Below, piece by piece: positions 55,629 through 64,000 of a stretch of DNA of 64,000 nucleotides. Each line of letters begins with the position of its first letter. The stretch's first letter is position 1. The translations under genes were made by a program, and so were the position numbers. Source of the stretch: Rhodobacteraceae bacterium 63075 (lineage in GTDB: Bacteria > Pseudomonadota > Alphaproteobacteria > Rhodobacterales > Rhodobacteraceae); assembly GCA_003417655.1 (NCBI GenBank), contig QVMW01000007.1, forward strand, positions 62,001 through 126,000. Direction: 5' to 3'. The notes under the pieces are model-generated. The model was given only the letters and a program-made list of their open reading frames with translations, did not search any database and had not been told where the DNA came from.

Positions 55629-55981
55629 GCCAAATCTGCTTGTGGCCTGACTTGCAATGCGCCGGCCTGGTCTTCGAGCTATGACCGATCTCTGCCGGTC
55701 CGGAGCCCCATGCCGTGAACGTCCGGTCTTGAGGGTTGCAGGAAGGGCGGGAAGCGGTCATTCGGTGCGTTATGCGCGAAGGGCCGCTCTGCATTTTGCG
55801 CACGCTTCGTGAGCGAGGTGACAGAAAAGTTGGTTCGCTCTGGCCTTCGACATGAGGCCCGCGCGGCCCTGTCGGCAGGACTTGCTTGCGAATTGTTATG
55901 TTATCTCATAAATATCAAAAAGGAGCCGCCGCACCAGCGCGGCGGATTCCCAACGGAGGCGATGACGGGAGCACTTTTGCG
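55629..55981. other. Intergenic region without a supported gene
   Basis: These 353 bp follow the pseudogene. Small frames exist but lack ribosome sites or family likeness. An AT-rich patch at 55895-55920 may hold the promoter of the next gene. No clear terminator or repeat was found. Confidence 0.4.
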
Positions 55982-56293
55982 ATGGCGCGCAATCGGGGGG
56001 CGACAACTCTCAAATGCAGGCGGGTCAGGCGCGATCCGATGCGCGACTATGACAGGCTGCCGGCTGAGCTGCGGGCCTGGCTGGCCGGGGCAATCCTGCC
56101 GTGGAGGCCCCGCTCCGCACTCATCGCCTTCGAGAAGGCCAGGGCGCGGCTGGGTGATGCAAATCTTGCCCTGCGCGAGCTCGACCGGATCGAGGCGGCC
56201 ATGGTGTCGAAGGACGCGCGCCGCATCTGGGGCAAGAGCCATCCCTTCGCGCGGCAGGCGGGCGCGTCTGCCAAGCGCCGGGACACCTGCTGA
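55982..56293 (+). CDS. Small basic protein, DUF6525-like
   Basis: The 103-residue Arg-rich protein reads MARNRGATTLKCRRVRRDPM, then DRLPAELRAWLAGAILPWRP and LRELDRIEAAMV. The pattern resembles a Rhodobacterales DUF I recall as DUF6525. ATG 55982 was chosen over a longer frame from 55886 whose extra part is not family-like. The function is unknown. The gene stops 137 bp before UPF0262. Confidence 0.6.
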   Translation: MARNRGATTLKCRRVRRDPMRDYDRLPAELRAWLAGAILPWRPRSALIAFEKARARLGDANLALRELDRIEAAMVSKDARRIWGKSHPFARQAGASAKRRDTC

Positions 56294-56430
56294 CCCGATG
56301 CCCGAGGGTCGCCTTGCCCGGGCCGGTTTTCCTTGGGCTGATCCAGCCCTTTGCGATTGCAAAGGCGCTTGATTTCCTCCTAATCTGCGCGGAATTGGGT
56401 TGCCGCATGTGGAAGTGAAGGTGTTCTGAA

Positions 56431-56910
56431 ATGTCCCGTATCAGTCAAATCGAGCTGGATGACAGCAACCTGCCGCCGCCGACGCCGGAAATCGAGCAGG
56501 AGCGCAAGGTCGCCATCTACGATCTGCTCGAAGAGAACGTCTTTTCCCTGCCCGCGCGCGATGAGCGCGTCGCACCGGCGGGGCCCTACCGCGTGGCGCT
56601 GTCGATCCGCGACAAGCGGCTCGTCTTCGATGTGACCGGCGAGGACGGCGAGAAGGCGGCCGAGTTCCACCTTTCGCTCTCGCCCTTCCGGCAGGTCGTG
56701 AAGGACTACTGGCAGATCTGCGAGAGCTATTTCGACGCGGTCAAGAACATGCCGCCCAGCCAGATCGAGACGATCGACATGGCCCGCCGGGGCATCCACA
56801 ACGAAGGCGCGCGCATCCTCGAGGAGCGCCTGGAAGGCAAGGCCGAACTCGACAGCGACACGGCGCGCCGGCTCTTCACCTTGGTCTGCGTTCTGCATTT
56901 CGGAGGGTAG
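56431..56910 (+). CDS. UPF0262 family protein
   Basis: The 159-residue protein matches UPF0262: ISQIELDDSNLPPPTPEIEQ, YDLLEENVFSLP, PFRQVVKDYWQICESYFDAV and HNEGARILEERLEGK. The function is unknown. In many alphaproteobacteria it sits right after hisD; here it starts a new block that continues with a phosphatase, NTF2-like and GNAT genes. Confidence 0.95.
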   Translation: MSRISQIELDDSNLPPPTPEIEQERKVAIYDLLEENVFSLPARDERVAPAGPYRVALSIRDKRLVFDVTGEDGEKAAEFHLSLSPFRQVVKDYWQICESYFDAVKNMPPSQIETIDMARRGIHNEGARILEERLEGKAELDSDTARRLFTLVCVLHFGG

Positions 56911-56912
56911 GC

Positions 56913-57371
56913 TTGGTCAATCCGCTCCCGCAATCGGTTCTGTTCTGCTGCGATCACAACGCGGTGCGCTCGCCGATGGCAGAAGGGCTGATGAAGAAGT
57001 ACTACGGGACGGGGACCTACGTGCAATCGGCCGGTGTGCATAATGACCTCGAGGTCGACGGCTTCTCCATCGCCGTCTGCGACGAGATGGGGGTCGAGCT
57101 GGCGCGGCATCGCTCGCGCAGCTTCGACGAGATGGAGCGCATGGGCGAGGTCCTGTCCTCCTTTGACGTGATCGTGGCGCTTTCGCCCACCAGCAAGGCC
57201 ATGGCGGAAGACCTGACGCGCAGCTTCCATGTCGACCTGGAATACTGGCCGATCATCGACCCGACAGCCCGCGGCGAAACGCGCGGCGAGAAGCTCGAGG
57301 CCTACCGGCAGGCGCGGGACCAGATCATCGCGCAGATCAAGTCGCATTGGGGAGACGCGACGAGGCCATGA
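56913..57371 (+). CDS. Low-molecular-weight phosphatase/arsenate-reductase-like protein
   Basis: The 152-residue protein has the CX5RS loop in FCCDHNAVRSPMAEG near residues 11-25 and a late DPTARGE (general acid Asp-Pro). This is the LMW-PTP fold; protein phosphatase or arsenate reductase activity cannot be separated. TTG 56913 starts 3 nt after the UPF0262 stop. It is coupled to the next gene by ATGA. Confidence 0.88.
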   Translation: MVNPLPQSVLFCCDHNAVRSPMAEGLMKKYYGTGTYVQSAGVHNDLEVDGFSIAVCDEMGVELARHRSRSFDEMERMGEVLSSFDVIVALSPTSKAMAEDLTRSFHVDLEYWPIIDPTARGETRGEKLEAYRQARDQIIAQIKSHWGDATRP

Positions 57372-57763
57372 ACGAAACGGTGAGACTCTATTTCAACGCC
57401 TTCAACGCAGGGGACACCGATGCGATGCTCGCCTGCCTCTCGGGTGACGTGGCCCACCATGTCAACGAGGGCGAGGTCCGCATCGGCAAGGAAAAGTTCG
57501 CACAGTTCTGCGCGCATATGAACCGCTGCTACCGCGAGGAGCTCACCGACATGGTGATCTTCGATGCCCTGGGCGGGGCGCGCGCGGCGGCGGAGTATAT
57601 CGTGAACGGCACCTACCTCGAGACAGACGAAGGCCTGCCCGGGGCGCGCGGCCAGAGCTACCGCCTGCCCGCCGGGTCCTTCTTCTCGCTCGAGAACGGT
57701 CTGATCACCCGCGTCGTGACCTATTACAACCTCGCGGACTGGACCGCGCAGGTCAGCCGATGA
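57368..57763 (+). CDS. NTF2/ketosteroid-isomerase-like protein
   Basis: The 131-residue SnoaL-like cone fold reads VRLYFNAFNAGDTDAMLACL, DVAHHVNEGEVRIGKE and EYIVNGTYLETDEG, then YRLPAGSFFSLENGLITRV. Its substrate is unknown. ATGA overlaps on both sides place it in one operon with the phosphatase and the GNAT gene. Confidence 0.85.
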   Translation: MNETVRLYFNAFNAGDTDAMLACLSGDVAHHVNEGEVRIGKEKFAQFCAHMNRCYREELTDMVIFDALGGARAAAEYIVNGTYLETDEGLPGARGQSYRLPAGSFFSLENGLITRVVTYYNLADWTAQVSR

Positions 57764-58344
57764 CCGAGGTCAGGCCGCTGAAGGGCGAGGAGCTCGCCGC
57801 CGCGCTCGACGATGTGGCGCGGCTCAGGATCGAGGTGTTCCGCGCCTATCCCTATCTCTATGACGGGGATTTCGACTACGAACGCAAGTATCTCGACCCC
57901 TACCGCGAGAGCCCCGGGGCGATCATCGTTGGCGCCTTCGATGCGGGCAGGCTCGTCGGCGCGGCGACGGGCACGCCGCTGGCCGACCATGCCGATGACT
58001 TCGCGGCGGCCTTCGCGGGCACGGGGATCGCGCTGGAAGAGGTGTTCTACTGCGCCGAATCCGTGCTGCTGCCCGCGTATCGGGGGCAGGGGATCGGCCA
58101 TGCCTTTTTCGAGCATCGCGAGGCGCATGCGCGGATGCTGGGGTTCGAGAAGTCGGCCTTTTGCGCGGTTGTTCGGGGCGAAGATCACCCGATGAAGCCT
58201 GAGGGCTACCAGCCGCTCGATGCTTTCTGGCGCAAACGCGGCTACGCGCCGCTCGATGGTGTGGTGGCAGGGTTTTCCTGGAAAGACCTAGGTGACGTGG
58301 AGGAAACGGAGAAACCGCTCCAGTTCTGGATGCGGGAGATCTAG
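57760..58344 (+). CDS. GNAT-family N-acetyltransferase
   Basis: The 194-residue protein has the acetyl-CoA-binding motif LPAYRGQGIGHAFFEHREAH near residues 106-125 (R/Q-x-x-G-x-G/A) and a preceding beta-4 segment (EEVFYCAESVLL). Substrate is unknown. It ends the UPF0262 operon; a strong terminator follows at 58383. Confidence 0.88.
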   Translation: MTEVRPLKGEELAAALDDVARLRIEVFRAYPYLYDGDFDYERKYLDPYRESPGAIIVGAFDAGRLVGAATGTPLADHADDFAAAFAGTGIALEEVFYCAESVLLPAYRGQGIGHAFFEHREAHARMLGFEKSAFCAVVRGEDHPMKPEGYQPLDAFWRKRGYAPLDGVVAGFSWKDLGDVEETEKPLQFWMREI

Positions 58345-58382
58345 GGCTCGTGGACACATACAGGACCGCGCACCCTCAAAAT

Positions 58383-58414
58383 GAAAGCCGCGGCGCTTTC
58401 ACGCCGCGGCTTTC
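58383..58414. terminator. Bidirectional terminator hairpin
   Basis: GAAAGCCGCGGCG (58383-58395) and CGCCGCGGCTTTC (58402-58414) form a perfect 13-bp stem with loop CTTTCA. It lies between the GNAT gene and the convergent TRAP binding-protein gene. On the minus strand it is followed by ATTTT. Confidence 0.8.
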
Positions 58415-58433
58415 GATTTCGGTCTGAGAACGC

Positions 58434-59468
58434 TTAGTCCGTGTGCTTCTCGATCAGCGCCTTGGCCTCGTCGACGAGGGCCTGGCCGTCAAAGCCTTGC
58501 TCGTTCATGTCCTCGACCCAGCCTGCTTCGACATTGCCTGCGGCTTTTTTCCATTCGGCCACCTGCTCGGGCGAGAGCGTGATGATGTTGTTGCCCGCAG
58601 CCGCGGCAGCTTCGCGCGCCGGGCCGTCGGCGCCGGCCATGTCGCGGCCCGCGATGGCGGAGAAGTCGGCGCCGGACTGACTGTCGAGCGCGGCCTTCTG
58701 CTCATCGGAGAGGCTTTCGTATTTCTCCTTGTTCATGGCAAAGACGAAGGCCGTCGTGTAGAGCGCTTCATCGCCGAACTCGGTGTGGTTGCTGACAAGT
58801 TCGGGCACTTTCAGCGCCGCCGTCACTTCCCACGGGATCACGGCCGCATCGATCACGCCCTTGGAGAGCGCTTCGGGGATGGCCGGCACGGGCATCCCGA
58901 CGGGTGTCGCACCGATATCGGAGACCATCTTGTTGATGATGCGTGTGGGTGCGCGCATCTTGACGCCGTTGAGGTCATCCACGGATGTGATCGGCTCGTT
59001 GGAATGGATGACCCCGGGGCCGTGGACCCAGACCGCCAGAACCTTGAAGTCCTTCAGGTCGGAGTCGAACATGTTGGCCTCGGCATACTCCCAGAAGGCC
59101 CGGCTCGTGGCTTCGGCATTGGACATCATGAAGGGCAGCTCGAAAACCTCGGACTGCGGGAAGCGGCCTGGTGTGTAGCCCAGGACCGTCCAGACGATAT
59201 CGGCCACTCCGTCCTGCACCTGGCCGATAAGCTCGGGCGGCTTGCCGCCGAGCTGCATGGAGGGGAAGTGGTTGATCTTGATATCCCCGCCCGAGGCTTC
59301 CTCGACGCGTTCGATCCACGGATCGATGATCAGCTTGGGCACGTTGGCCTGCTGAGGCAGGAACTGGTGCAGCTTGAGCGTCACCTCCTGCGCATGGGCG
59401 GCAGCACCGCCCACCGTGACGGCCGCGGCGAATGCCAGGCCCTTGATTGCGTTTGTCATGAACGACAT
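58434..59468 (-). CDS. TRAP transporter solute-binding protein (DctP family)
   Basis: The 344-residue periplasmic protein has a signal peptide (IKGLAFAAAVTVGGAAAHAQ) and DctP-family features: LKLHQFLPQQANVPKLIIDP, GVADIVWTVLGYTPGRFP, ELPFMMSNAEA, LNGVKMRAPTRIINKM and ALSKGVIDAAVIPWEVT. ATG 59468 has GGAGA upstream. No DctQ or DctM membrane genes are in the window, so it is an orphan here. Confidence 0.92.
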   Translation of the reverse strand: MSFMTNAIKGLAFAAAVTVGGAAAHAQEVTLKLHQFLPQQANVPKLIIDPWIERVEEASGGDIKINHFPSMQLGGKPPELIGQVQDGVADIVWTVLGYTPGRFPQSEVFELPFMMSNAEATSRAFWEYAEANMFDSDLKDFKVLAVWVHGPGVIHSNEPITSVDDLNGVKMRAPTRIINKMVSDIGATPVGMPVPAIPEALSKGVIDAAVIPWEVTAALKVPELVSNHTEFGDEALYTTAFVFAMNKEKYESLSDEQKAALDSQSGADFSAIAGRDMAGADGPAREAAAAAGNNIITLSPEQVAEWKKAAGNVEAGWVEDMNEQGFDGQALVDEAKALIEKHTD

Positions 59469-59521
59469 TGTCTTCTCCCTTTTTGACAATCGTTGTGGTC
59501 GTGTGGCTCGAGCCTGTCTCC

Positions 59522-60166
59522 TCAGGCTTCGAAATCAGGCTGGTGTCTGGGGTGGGCATTGTCAAATGCCTCTACGCCCTGACAGGCTTCATATACGGCG
59601 TTTATGCGCGTCAGACTGCTCACATCGACGCCGAATCGCCCGGCGGAGAACATCTGGGGCACGAGGCAGATATCGGCCAGCCCCGGCGTGTCACCATAGC
59701 AGAACGTGGTCTCGGTCTCGCGCAGGGCGAGCAGCGCCTCGCAGGCCTCAAGCCCGTCTGTGAGCCAGCGCGCGAGCCAGGCGTTCTTCTCGGCGTCACC
59801 AAGGCTCAGGTCATCGGCCAGATATTTGAGCACGCGCAGGTTCTGGAGCGGGTGAATCTCGCAGGCGATCACCTGCGCGAAGGCGCGCTCGCGCGCCCGT
59901 GTCAGCGGGTCTCTTCCAAGGATCGGCGGCTCGGGATAGGTCTCGTCAAGCCATTCGAGGATGGCGAGAGACTGGATCAGCCGTTCCCCCGTGTCGGTGA
60001 TGAGCGCCGGCAGAAGCCCCTGCGGATTGAGGGCCTTGTAGGCATCGGAATGCTGCGCGCCGTTCTTCAGGTGAATCGGCTTGAACGTGTAATCGACGCC
60101 CTTGAGGCCGAAGGCGATCCGGCAGCGATACGAACTGGAGCTGCGGAAATAGCCGTAGAAGTCCAT
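59522..60166 (-). CDS. maiA: Maleylacetoacetate isomerase / zeta-class GST
   Basis: The 214-residue glutathione transferase has the zeta-class active-site motif SSSSYRCRIAFGLKGV at residues 9-24, NPQGLLPALI, QSLAILEWLDETYP, and a C-terminal helical domain with FCYGDTPGLADICLVPQ. It isomerises maleylacetoacetate in tyrosine or homogentisate breakdown. No other genes of that pathway are adjacent, so the exact substrate is not proven. Confidence 0.85.
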   Translation of the reverse strand: MDFYGYFRSSSSYRCRIAFGLKGVDYTFKPIHLKNGAQHSDAYKALNPQGLLPALITDTGERLIQSLAILEWLDETYPEPPILGRDPLTRARERAFAQVIACEIHPLQNLRVLKYLADDLSLGDAEKNAWLARWLTDGLEACEALLALRETETTFCYGDTPGLADICLVPQMFSAGRFGVDVSSLTRINAVYEACQGVEAFDNAHPRHQPDFEA

Positions 60167-60279
60167 GATGCGTTACATTCCCCCTTTATGAGCGCGAGCC
60201 TATGTAACGGGTGGCGTGAAATCAACAGGATTCTCGGTCAGCGCTTTACACGGGGCCCGCGGGACATACCATTCGGGGC

Positions 60280-60957
60280 ATGTGTGGACGTATCGCTGTC
60301 ACTTTGCCACCCGATTCCATGGCGCGCCTCTTCGCCGCGCTGCCGGCGAACGACCTGCCTCCGGTGCCGAATTACAATGTCTGCCCGACCAATCCGGTTC
60401 ATGTCGTGCGCGCCTCGGGCGCGGGCCGGGCGCTCGTGTCGATGCGCTGGGGCTTCCTGCCGCACTGGTACAAGAGCATGACCGATGGCCCTCTGCTCAT
60501 CAATGCGCGCGCCGAGACGATCGCCGAGAAGCCCGCCTTTCGCAGCGCGGCGCGGGAGCGGCGCTGCATTATCCCTGCCAGTGGCTACTACGAGTGGGAG
60601 AAGGATTCGGAAGGAAATCGCTTGCCGTGGTATTTCAGCCGCGCCGACGGCGGGCCGCTGGCGTTTGCCGGCATCTGGCAAAGCTGGGAGGGGGAGGAGG
60701 GCCCGCTGAACACCTGCGCCATCGTCACCACGCAGGCAAACGAAAGCGCCTCTGCCGTGCATCACCGCATGCCGGTGATCCTCGAAGCGGAGAGCTGGGC
60801 GAAGTGGCTGGGTGAAGAGGGCAAGGGCGCGGCGCTGCTGATGCAGCCCGCGGCGGAGGACGTGCTCGGCGTCTGGCGCGTCTCGACAGAGGTGAATTCC
60901 AACCGGGCCTCCGGCGCGCAGCTCATTGCGCCGCTCGAGAGCGGGCAGGGCACCTGA
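60280..60957 (+). CDS. HMCES/YedK-type abasic-site processing protein
   Basis: The 225-residue SRAP protein has the catalytic Cys2 (MCGRIAVTL), PNYNVCPTNPVHVV, RWGFLPHWYKSM, INARAETI, CIIPASGYYEWEKD with the active Glu, and HHRMPVIL with the active His. It covalently traps abasic sites in single-stranded DNA. Length is normal and all key residues are present. Confidence 0.93.
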   Translation: MCGRIAVTLPPDSMARLFAALPANDLPPVPNYNVCPTNPVHVVRASGAGRALVSMRWGFLPHWYKSMTDGPLLINARAETIAEKPAFRSAARERRCIIPASGYYEWEKDSEGNRLPWYFSRADGGPLAFAGIWQSWEGEEGPLNTCAIVTTQANESASAVHHRMPVILEAESWAKWLGEEGKGAALLMQPAAEDVLGVWRVSTEVNSNRASGAQLIAPLESGQGT

Positions 60958-61145
60958 CGCGCGGCACCGCGCAGGAGGCTCATTGGCAGTTTCGTCCCGC
61001 AAAAGTTGCAAGCCGTGATACAGCGCAGCAAAGCCTCCTCCCGTCCAATTCCCGCCAAGGGGCTGGACAAATCCGGATCAATGCGCATCTGGACAGGGAG
61101 CAATGCGCGAGCCCTGCGCGCTGGAAGCCTGAGGGAGATGCACGA

Positions 61146-61592
61146 ATGAGCCGTTTGCAAGACAGGATCACCGCGCCAAGCCTGATGTATGCCGGCACGA
61201 TCCCCTTCGTTGCCAGCGCGCTTCTTTTCCTTGCCTTGCCCGCGACGTCCGGCTGGATCGCGCCGGTCCGCGAAGTGCTGACCGCCTACGCGCTCGTCAT
61301 CGCCTCCTTCATGGCGGGCGTTCACTGGGGCCAGCAGCTCGGCCTTGCGCCCGGCTGGCAGCGCGCGCTCATGCTGCTCAGCAACGCGGTCGCCCTCGCG
61401 GTCTGGCTCGGATTTCTCCTGTTGCCCTTCACGCCGATGCTGCTTCTGCTGGTCGCCGCTTTCGCCCTGCTCGCGGCCATCGACCACCGCCTGGCCGACG
61501 CGGGCCTGCTCTCCCGCCGCTACTTTTTTCACCGCAAGGCCGTGACGGCGATCGTCTGCGCCGCGCTGATCGTCTCCGGTCTGGCGGCGTGA
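61146..61592 (+). CDS. DUF3429 family membrane protein
   Basis: This 148-residue protein has four or five membrane segments, including LMYAGTIPFVASALLFLAL and VIASFMAGVHWGQQLG, the DUF3429 signature, and MLLLLVAAFALLAAIDHRL. The function is unknown. It lies 189 bp after the SRAP gene; that gap has no supported gene. Confidence 0.85.
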   Translation: MSRLQDRITAPSLMYAGTIPFVASALLFLALPATSGWIAPVREVLTAYALVIASFMAGVHWGQQLGLAPGWQRALMLLSNAVALAVWLGFLLLPFTPMLLLLVAAFALLAAIDHRLADAGLLSRRYFFHRKAVTAIVCAALIVSGLAA

Positions 61593-61664
61593 CGGCTCGG
61601 CGCGCCTGCCCGCGACATGGCCCTTGACCCGTCCCGCGCCATGAAATATCCGTCTGCCTGCTGA

Positions 61665-61738
61665 GCGGGCGTTGTGTAATGGTAAGACCTCAGCCTTCCA
61701 AGCTGATGATACGGGTTCGATTCCCGTCGCCCGCTCCA
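61665..61738 (+). tRNA. tRNA-Gly (TCC)
   Basis: A 74-nt plus-strand cloverleaf has acceptor stem GCGGGCG/CGCCCGC, anticodon loop CTTCCAA with TCC at 61697-61699, T-arm CGGGTTCGATTCCCG, and encoded CCA at 61736-61738. It lies between the DUF3429 gene and the ABC exporter. Confidence 0.95.
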
Positions 61739-61820
61739 GAACTCCCCATTTCGGCGATGTTCAGCTTGACGCTCAGGGGCGCGAAGGTCAAAAACCCCCG
61801 AACAATTGTGAAAGGGCGAC

Positions 61821-63614
61821 ATGAGCGACGCTGCCAAAAGCACATCCGATGAACGCGAAGCCTCCAAGCAGATCGGCGCGCTGGCCTCGCTCTGGCCCTT
61901 CATGCGGCCCTATCGCGCGCTCTTCGTCGCCTCGATCTTCGCGCTCGCACTCACGGCGGCCCTGTCGCTGACCCTGCCGCTGGCCGTGCGCCGCGTGATC
62001 GACAATTTCCGCACCGAACAGCAGGAGTTGCTCGATCTCTACTTCATCGCGGCGCTCGGCATCGCCGCGCTGCTCGCGCTGGGCACGGGGCTGCGCTACG
62101 CGCTTGTCACGCGGCTGGGAGAGCGGGTCGTCGCGGATATCCGCAAGGCCGTGTTCGGGCGGGTGATCGGGCTGAGCCCGGGGTTTTACGAAAAGCTGAT
62201 GACCGGCGAGATCCTCAGCCGGATCACGACGGACACGACGCTGATCCAGTCGGTGATCGGCTCCTCGGTGTCGATCGCCCTGCGCAACGTGCTGATCTTC
62301 GTGGGTGGGCTTGCCCTGATGCTCCTGACCAGCCCCAAGCTCACCGGGCTGGTGCTGCTGATCGTGCCGCTGGTCATCGTGCCGATTCTCTTTCTGGGCC
62401 GCAGGCTGCGCGCCCTGAGCCGCGAGAACCAGGACTGGATCGCCGCCAGCTCGGGCGAGGCCTCCGAGGCGCTGAGCGCCGTTCAGACAGTGCAATCCTA
62501 CACCCAGGAGGGCGCGGCGGGAGATCGTTTCGGAATCATCACCGAGAAGAGCTATGACGTGGCCAAGCGCCGGATCACCGTCCGCGCGGCGATGACCGTG
62601 GCTGTCATGTTCCTGGTCTTCGCAGGGGTTGTCGGGGTGCTCTGGATCGGGGCGCAGGACGTGCGCGCAGGCGCGATGAGCTCGGGCGCGCTGGTGCAGT
62701 TCGTGATCTATTCCGTGATGGTCGCGGGTTCCGTGGCCGCCCTGTCGGAGATCTGGGGCGAGCTTCAGCGCGCGGCCGGTGCGACCGAGCGGCTTGTGGA
62801 GCTTTTGAACGCGACAGACCGCGTCAATGATCCGGCCGATCCCACGCCCTGCCCCGAGCCGCTGCGCGGCGCTGTCGCCTTCGAGGGCGTGTCCTTCGCC
62901 TATCCGACCCGCGCGGACCGTGCCGCCCTGAGCGACCTCGATCTGACGGTGAAGCCCGGCGAAACCATCGCGCTCGTCGGCCCGTCAGGCGCAGGCAAGA
63001 CCACGGTGATGCAGCTTGTCCAGCGCTTCTACGATCCGTCCGAAGGCACCGTCAGCCTCGATGGCGTCGATCTGCGCGACATGGCGCGCTCCGATTTCCG
63101 CAGCCAGATCGCCGTGGTGCCGCAGGACCCGATGATCTTCTCCGGCTCGGCGCTTGAAAACATTCGCTTCGGACGGCCCGAGGCCAGTGACAAGGAAGTC
63201 GAGGCCGCGGCGCGTTCGGCGGCGGCGCATGAGTTCATCTCGGCACTCGGCGAGGGCTACCGCACGCGCCTCGGCGAGCGCGGCGTGATGCTCTCGGGCG
63301 GTCAGAAGCAGCGCATCGCCATCGCCAGGGCGATCCTGCGGGATGCGCCCGTGCTCCTGCTCGACGAGGCCACCTCGGCGCTCGATGCCGAAAGCGAGCG
63401 TGCGGTGCAGGAGGCGGTCGAGGGGCTCTCGAAGGGGCGCACCACGATCATCGTCGCGCACAGGCTCGCCACGGTGAAGAAGGCCGACCGCATCATCGTC
63501 ATGGAAGACGGCAAGATCGCCGCCGAGGGCACGCATGACGCGCTTGTCGCGCAGGACGGCCTCTATGCGCGCCTGGCGCGGCTCCAGTTCACCGATGGGG
63601 CCGAGGCGGCCTGA
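61821..63614 (+). CDS. ABC exporter, fused membrane and ATPase domains
   Basis: The 597-residue half-transporter has six membrane helices in residues 30-320 and an ATPase domain with Walker A VGPSGAGKTTVM, signature MLSGGQKQRIAIARAI, Walker B VLLLDEATSALDAES and H-loop IIVAHRLATV. It resembles MsbA/LmrA-type exporters of lipids or drugs. It probably acts as a homodimer, since no partner gene adjoins it. Confidence 0.92.
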   Translation: MSDAAKSTSDEREASKQIGALASLWPFMRPYRALFVASIFALALTAALSLTLPLAVRRVIDNFRTEQQELLDLYFIAALGIAALLALGTGLRYALVTRLGERVVADIRKAVFGRVIGLSPGFYEKLMTGEILSRITTDTTLIQSVIGSSVSIALRNVLIFVGGLALMLLTSPKLTGLVLLIVPLVIVPILFLGRRLRALSRENQDWIAASSGEASEALSAVQTVQSYTQEGAAGDRFGIITEKSYDVAKRRITVRAAMTVAVMFLVFAGVVGVLWIGAQDVRAGAMSSGALVQFVIYSVMVAGSVAALSEIWGELQRAAGATERLVELLNATDRVNDPADPTPCPEPLRGAVAFEGVSFAYPTRADRAALSDLDLTVKPGETIALVGPSGAGKTTVMQLVQRFYDPSEGTVSLDGVDLRDMARSDFRSQIAVVPQDPMIFSGSALENIRFGRPEASDKEVEAAARSAAAHEFISALGEGYRTRLGERGVMLSGGQKQRIAIARAILRDAPVLLLDEATSALDAESERAVQEAVEGLSKGRTTIIVAHRLATVKKADRIIVMEDGKIAAEGTHDALVAQDGLYARLARLQFTDGAEAA

Positions 63615-63709
63615 GATAACGGTTCGCGGCCTGTTCCCACGCGGTGAAAACGGGGCTAGGCTTCGGCTTGATCGCATGATCCTGGAACAGCCTTGCAAGG
63701 ACAGCCCCG

Positions 63710-64000
63710 ATGCCCACGATCTTCGTCCTGAACGGACCCAACCTCAACCTGCTTGGCAAGCGTCAGCCAGAGATCTATGGCACTGATACGCTCGCCGATG
63801 TCGAGGCCCGCTGCCGCGCGGCGCTGCCCGAGGGCTACGCGCTCGATTTTCGCCAGAGCAACCACGAGGGCGAGCTTGTCGACTGGATACAGGCTGCGCG
63901 CGAGGGCGCCGAGGCGATTGTCATCAATCCCGCGGCCTATACGCATACTTCAATTGCCATTCTCGATGCCCTGAACGCCTTCGAAGGGCCGGTCGTGGAA
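63710..64000 (+). CDS. aroQ: Type II 3-dehydroquinate dehydratase, N-terminal part
   Basis: The window ends inside this gene; 97 residues are visible. [20 protein letters not shown] holds the catalytic Arg and Tyr region, [17 protein letters not shown] and [18 protein letters not shown] follow, matching type II AroQ (shikimate pathway). ATG 63710 follows AAGG at 63697-63700. About 50 residues are missing at the C-terminus. Confidence 0.95.
   Translation, partial: MPTIFVLNGPNLNLLGKRQPEIYGTDTLADVEARCRAALPEGYALDFRQSNHEGELVDWIQAAREGAEAIVINPAAYTHTSIAILDALNAFEGPVVE

Overview
The window looks like a chromosome segment of a Rhodobacterales (roseobacter-group) alphaproteobacterium. It is GC-rich, carries the alphaproteobacterial cell-cycle regulator GcrA, and has DUF2948 and UPF0262 genes next to murA and hisD. 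Other fitting signs are dense 4-bp ATGA/GTGA gene overlaps and a DmdA-like GcvT-family protein. Assignments come from reading translated sequence and recalled family motifs; no database search was run.

Layout. (1) 1-8012 is an accessory island ending at the 3' end of a tRNA-Pro gene. It holds a coupled methyltransferase / HIT-PLD-helicase operon and a HicA-like toxin with an HTH partner. Next comes a complete ColE1-style mobilization module: mobC, a relaxase, and two small mob genes nested out of frame inside the relaxase gene. A plasmid-type HTH (replication-like) gene with iteron-like repeats and a gene truncated at the tRNA junction complete it. (2) 8.2-20.2 kb is ordinary chromosome: a Na/Pi symporter, leuB, leuD and leuC with a nuclease-fold protein and a membrane protein between them, an MscS channel and a DmdA-like protein. 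(3) 20.5-27.3 kb is a tight run of housekeeping genes: rsfS, rlmH, gpmI, an EnvC-like protein, ctpA, a TauE exporter and rppH.

(4) 27.4-36.4 kb is a peptide/nickel-type ABC importer with its own LysR regulator, a divergent amidohydrolase and a CobW GTPase. (5) 36.4-42.4 kb holds tRNA-Thr, murA, DUF2948 and hisD. This normally compact cluster is interrupted by a lower-GC MltR-like gene and an amidase. (6) 42.4-56.4 kb lies between hisD and UPF0262, which I recall as neighbours in related genomes. It carries pncA, trhO, a polysaccharide/lipid module (Wza-type export protein, epimerase, sugar transferase, MMPL exporter, acyltransferase-like protein), an FAD/FMN demethylase-type oxidoreductase, gcrA, an EamA transporter and a frameshifted pseudogene. 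(7) 56.4-64 kb resumes with UPF0262, a low-molecular-weight phosphatase, NTF2-like and GNAT genes, an orphan TRAP binding protein, a maiA-type GST, an HMCES-type protein, tRNA-Gly, an ABC exporter and the start of aroQ.

The most interesting parts are the island at 1-8 kb (a possible defence operon on a mobilizable element), the insertions that split the murA-hisD-UPF0262 cluster, and two intergenic triple-hairpin arrays at 42.6 and 44.4 kb.
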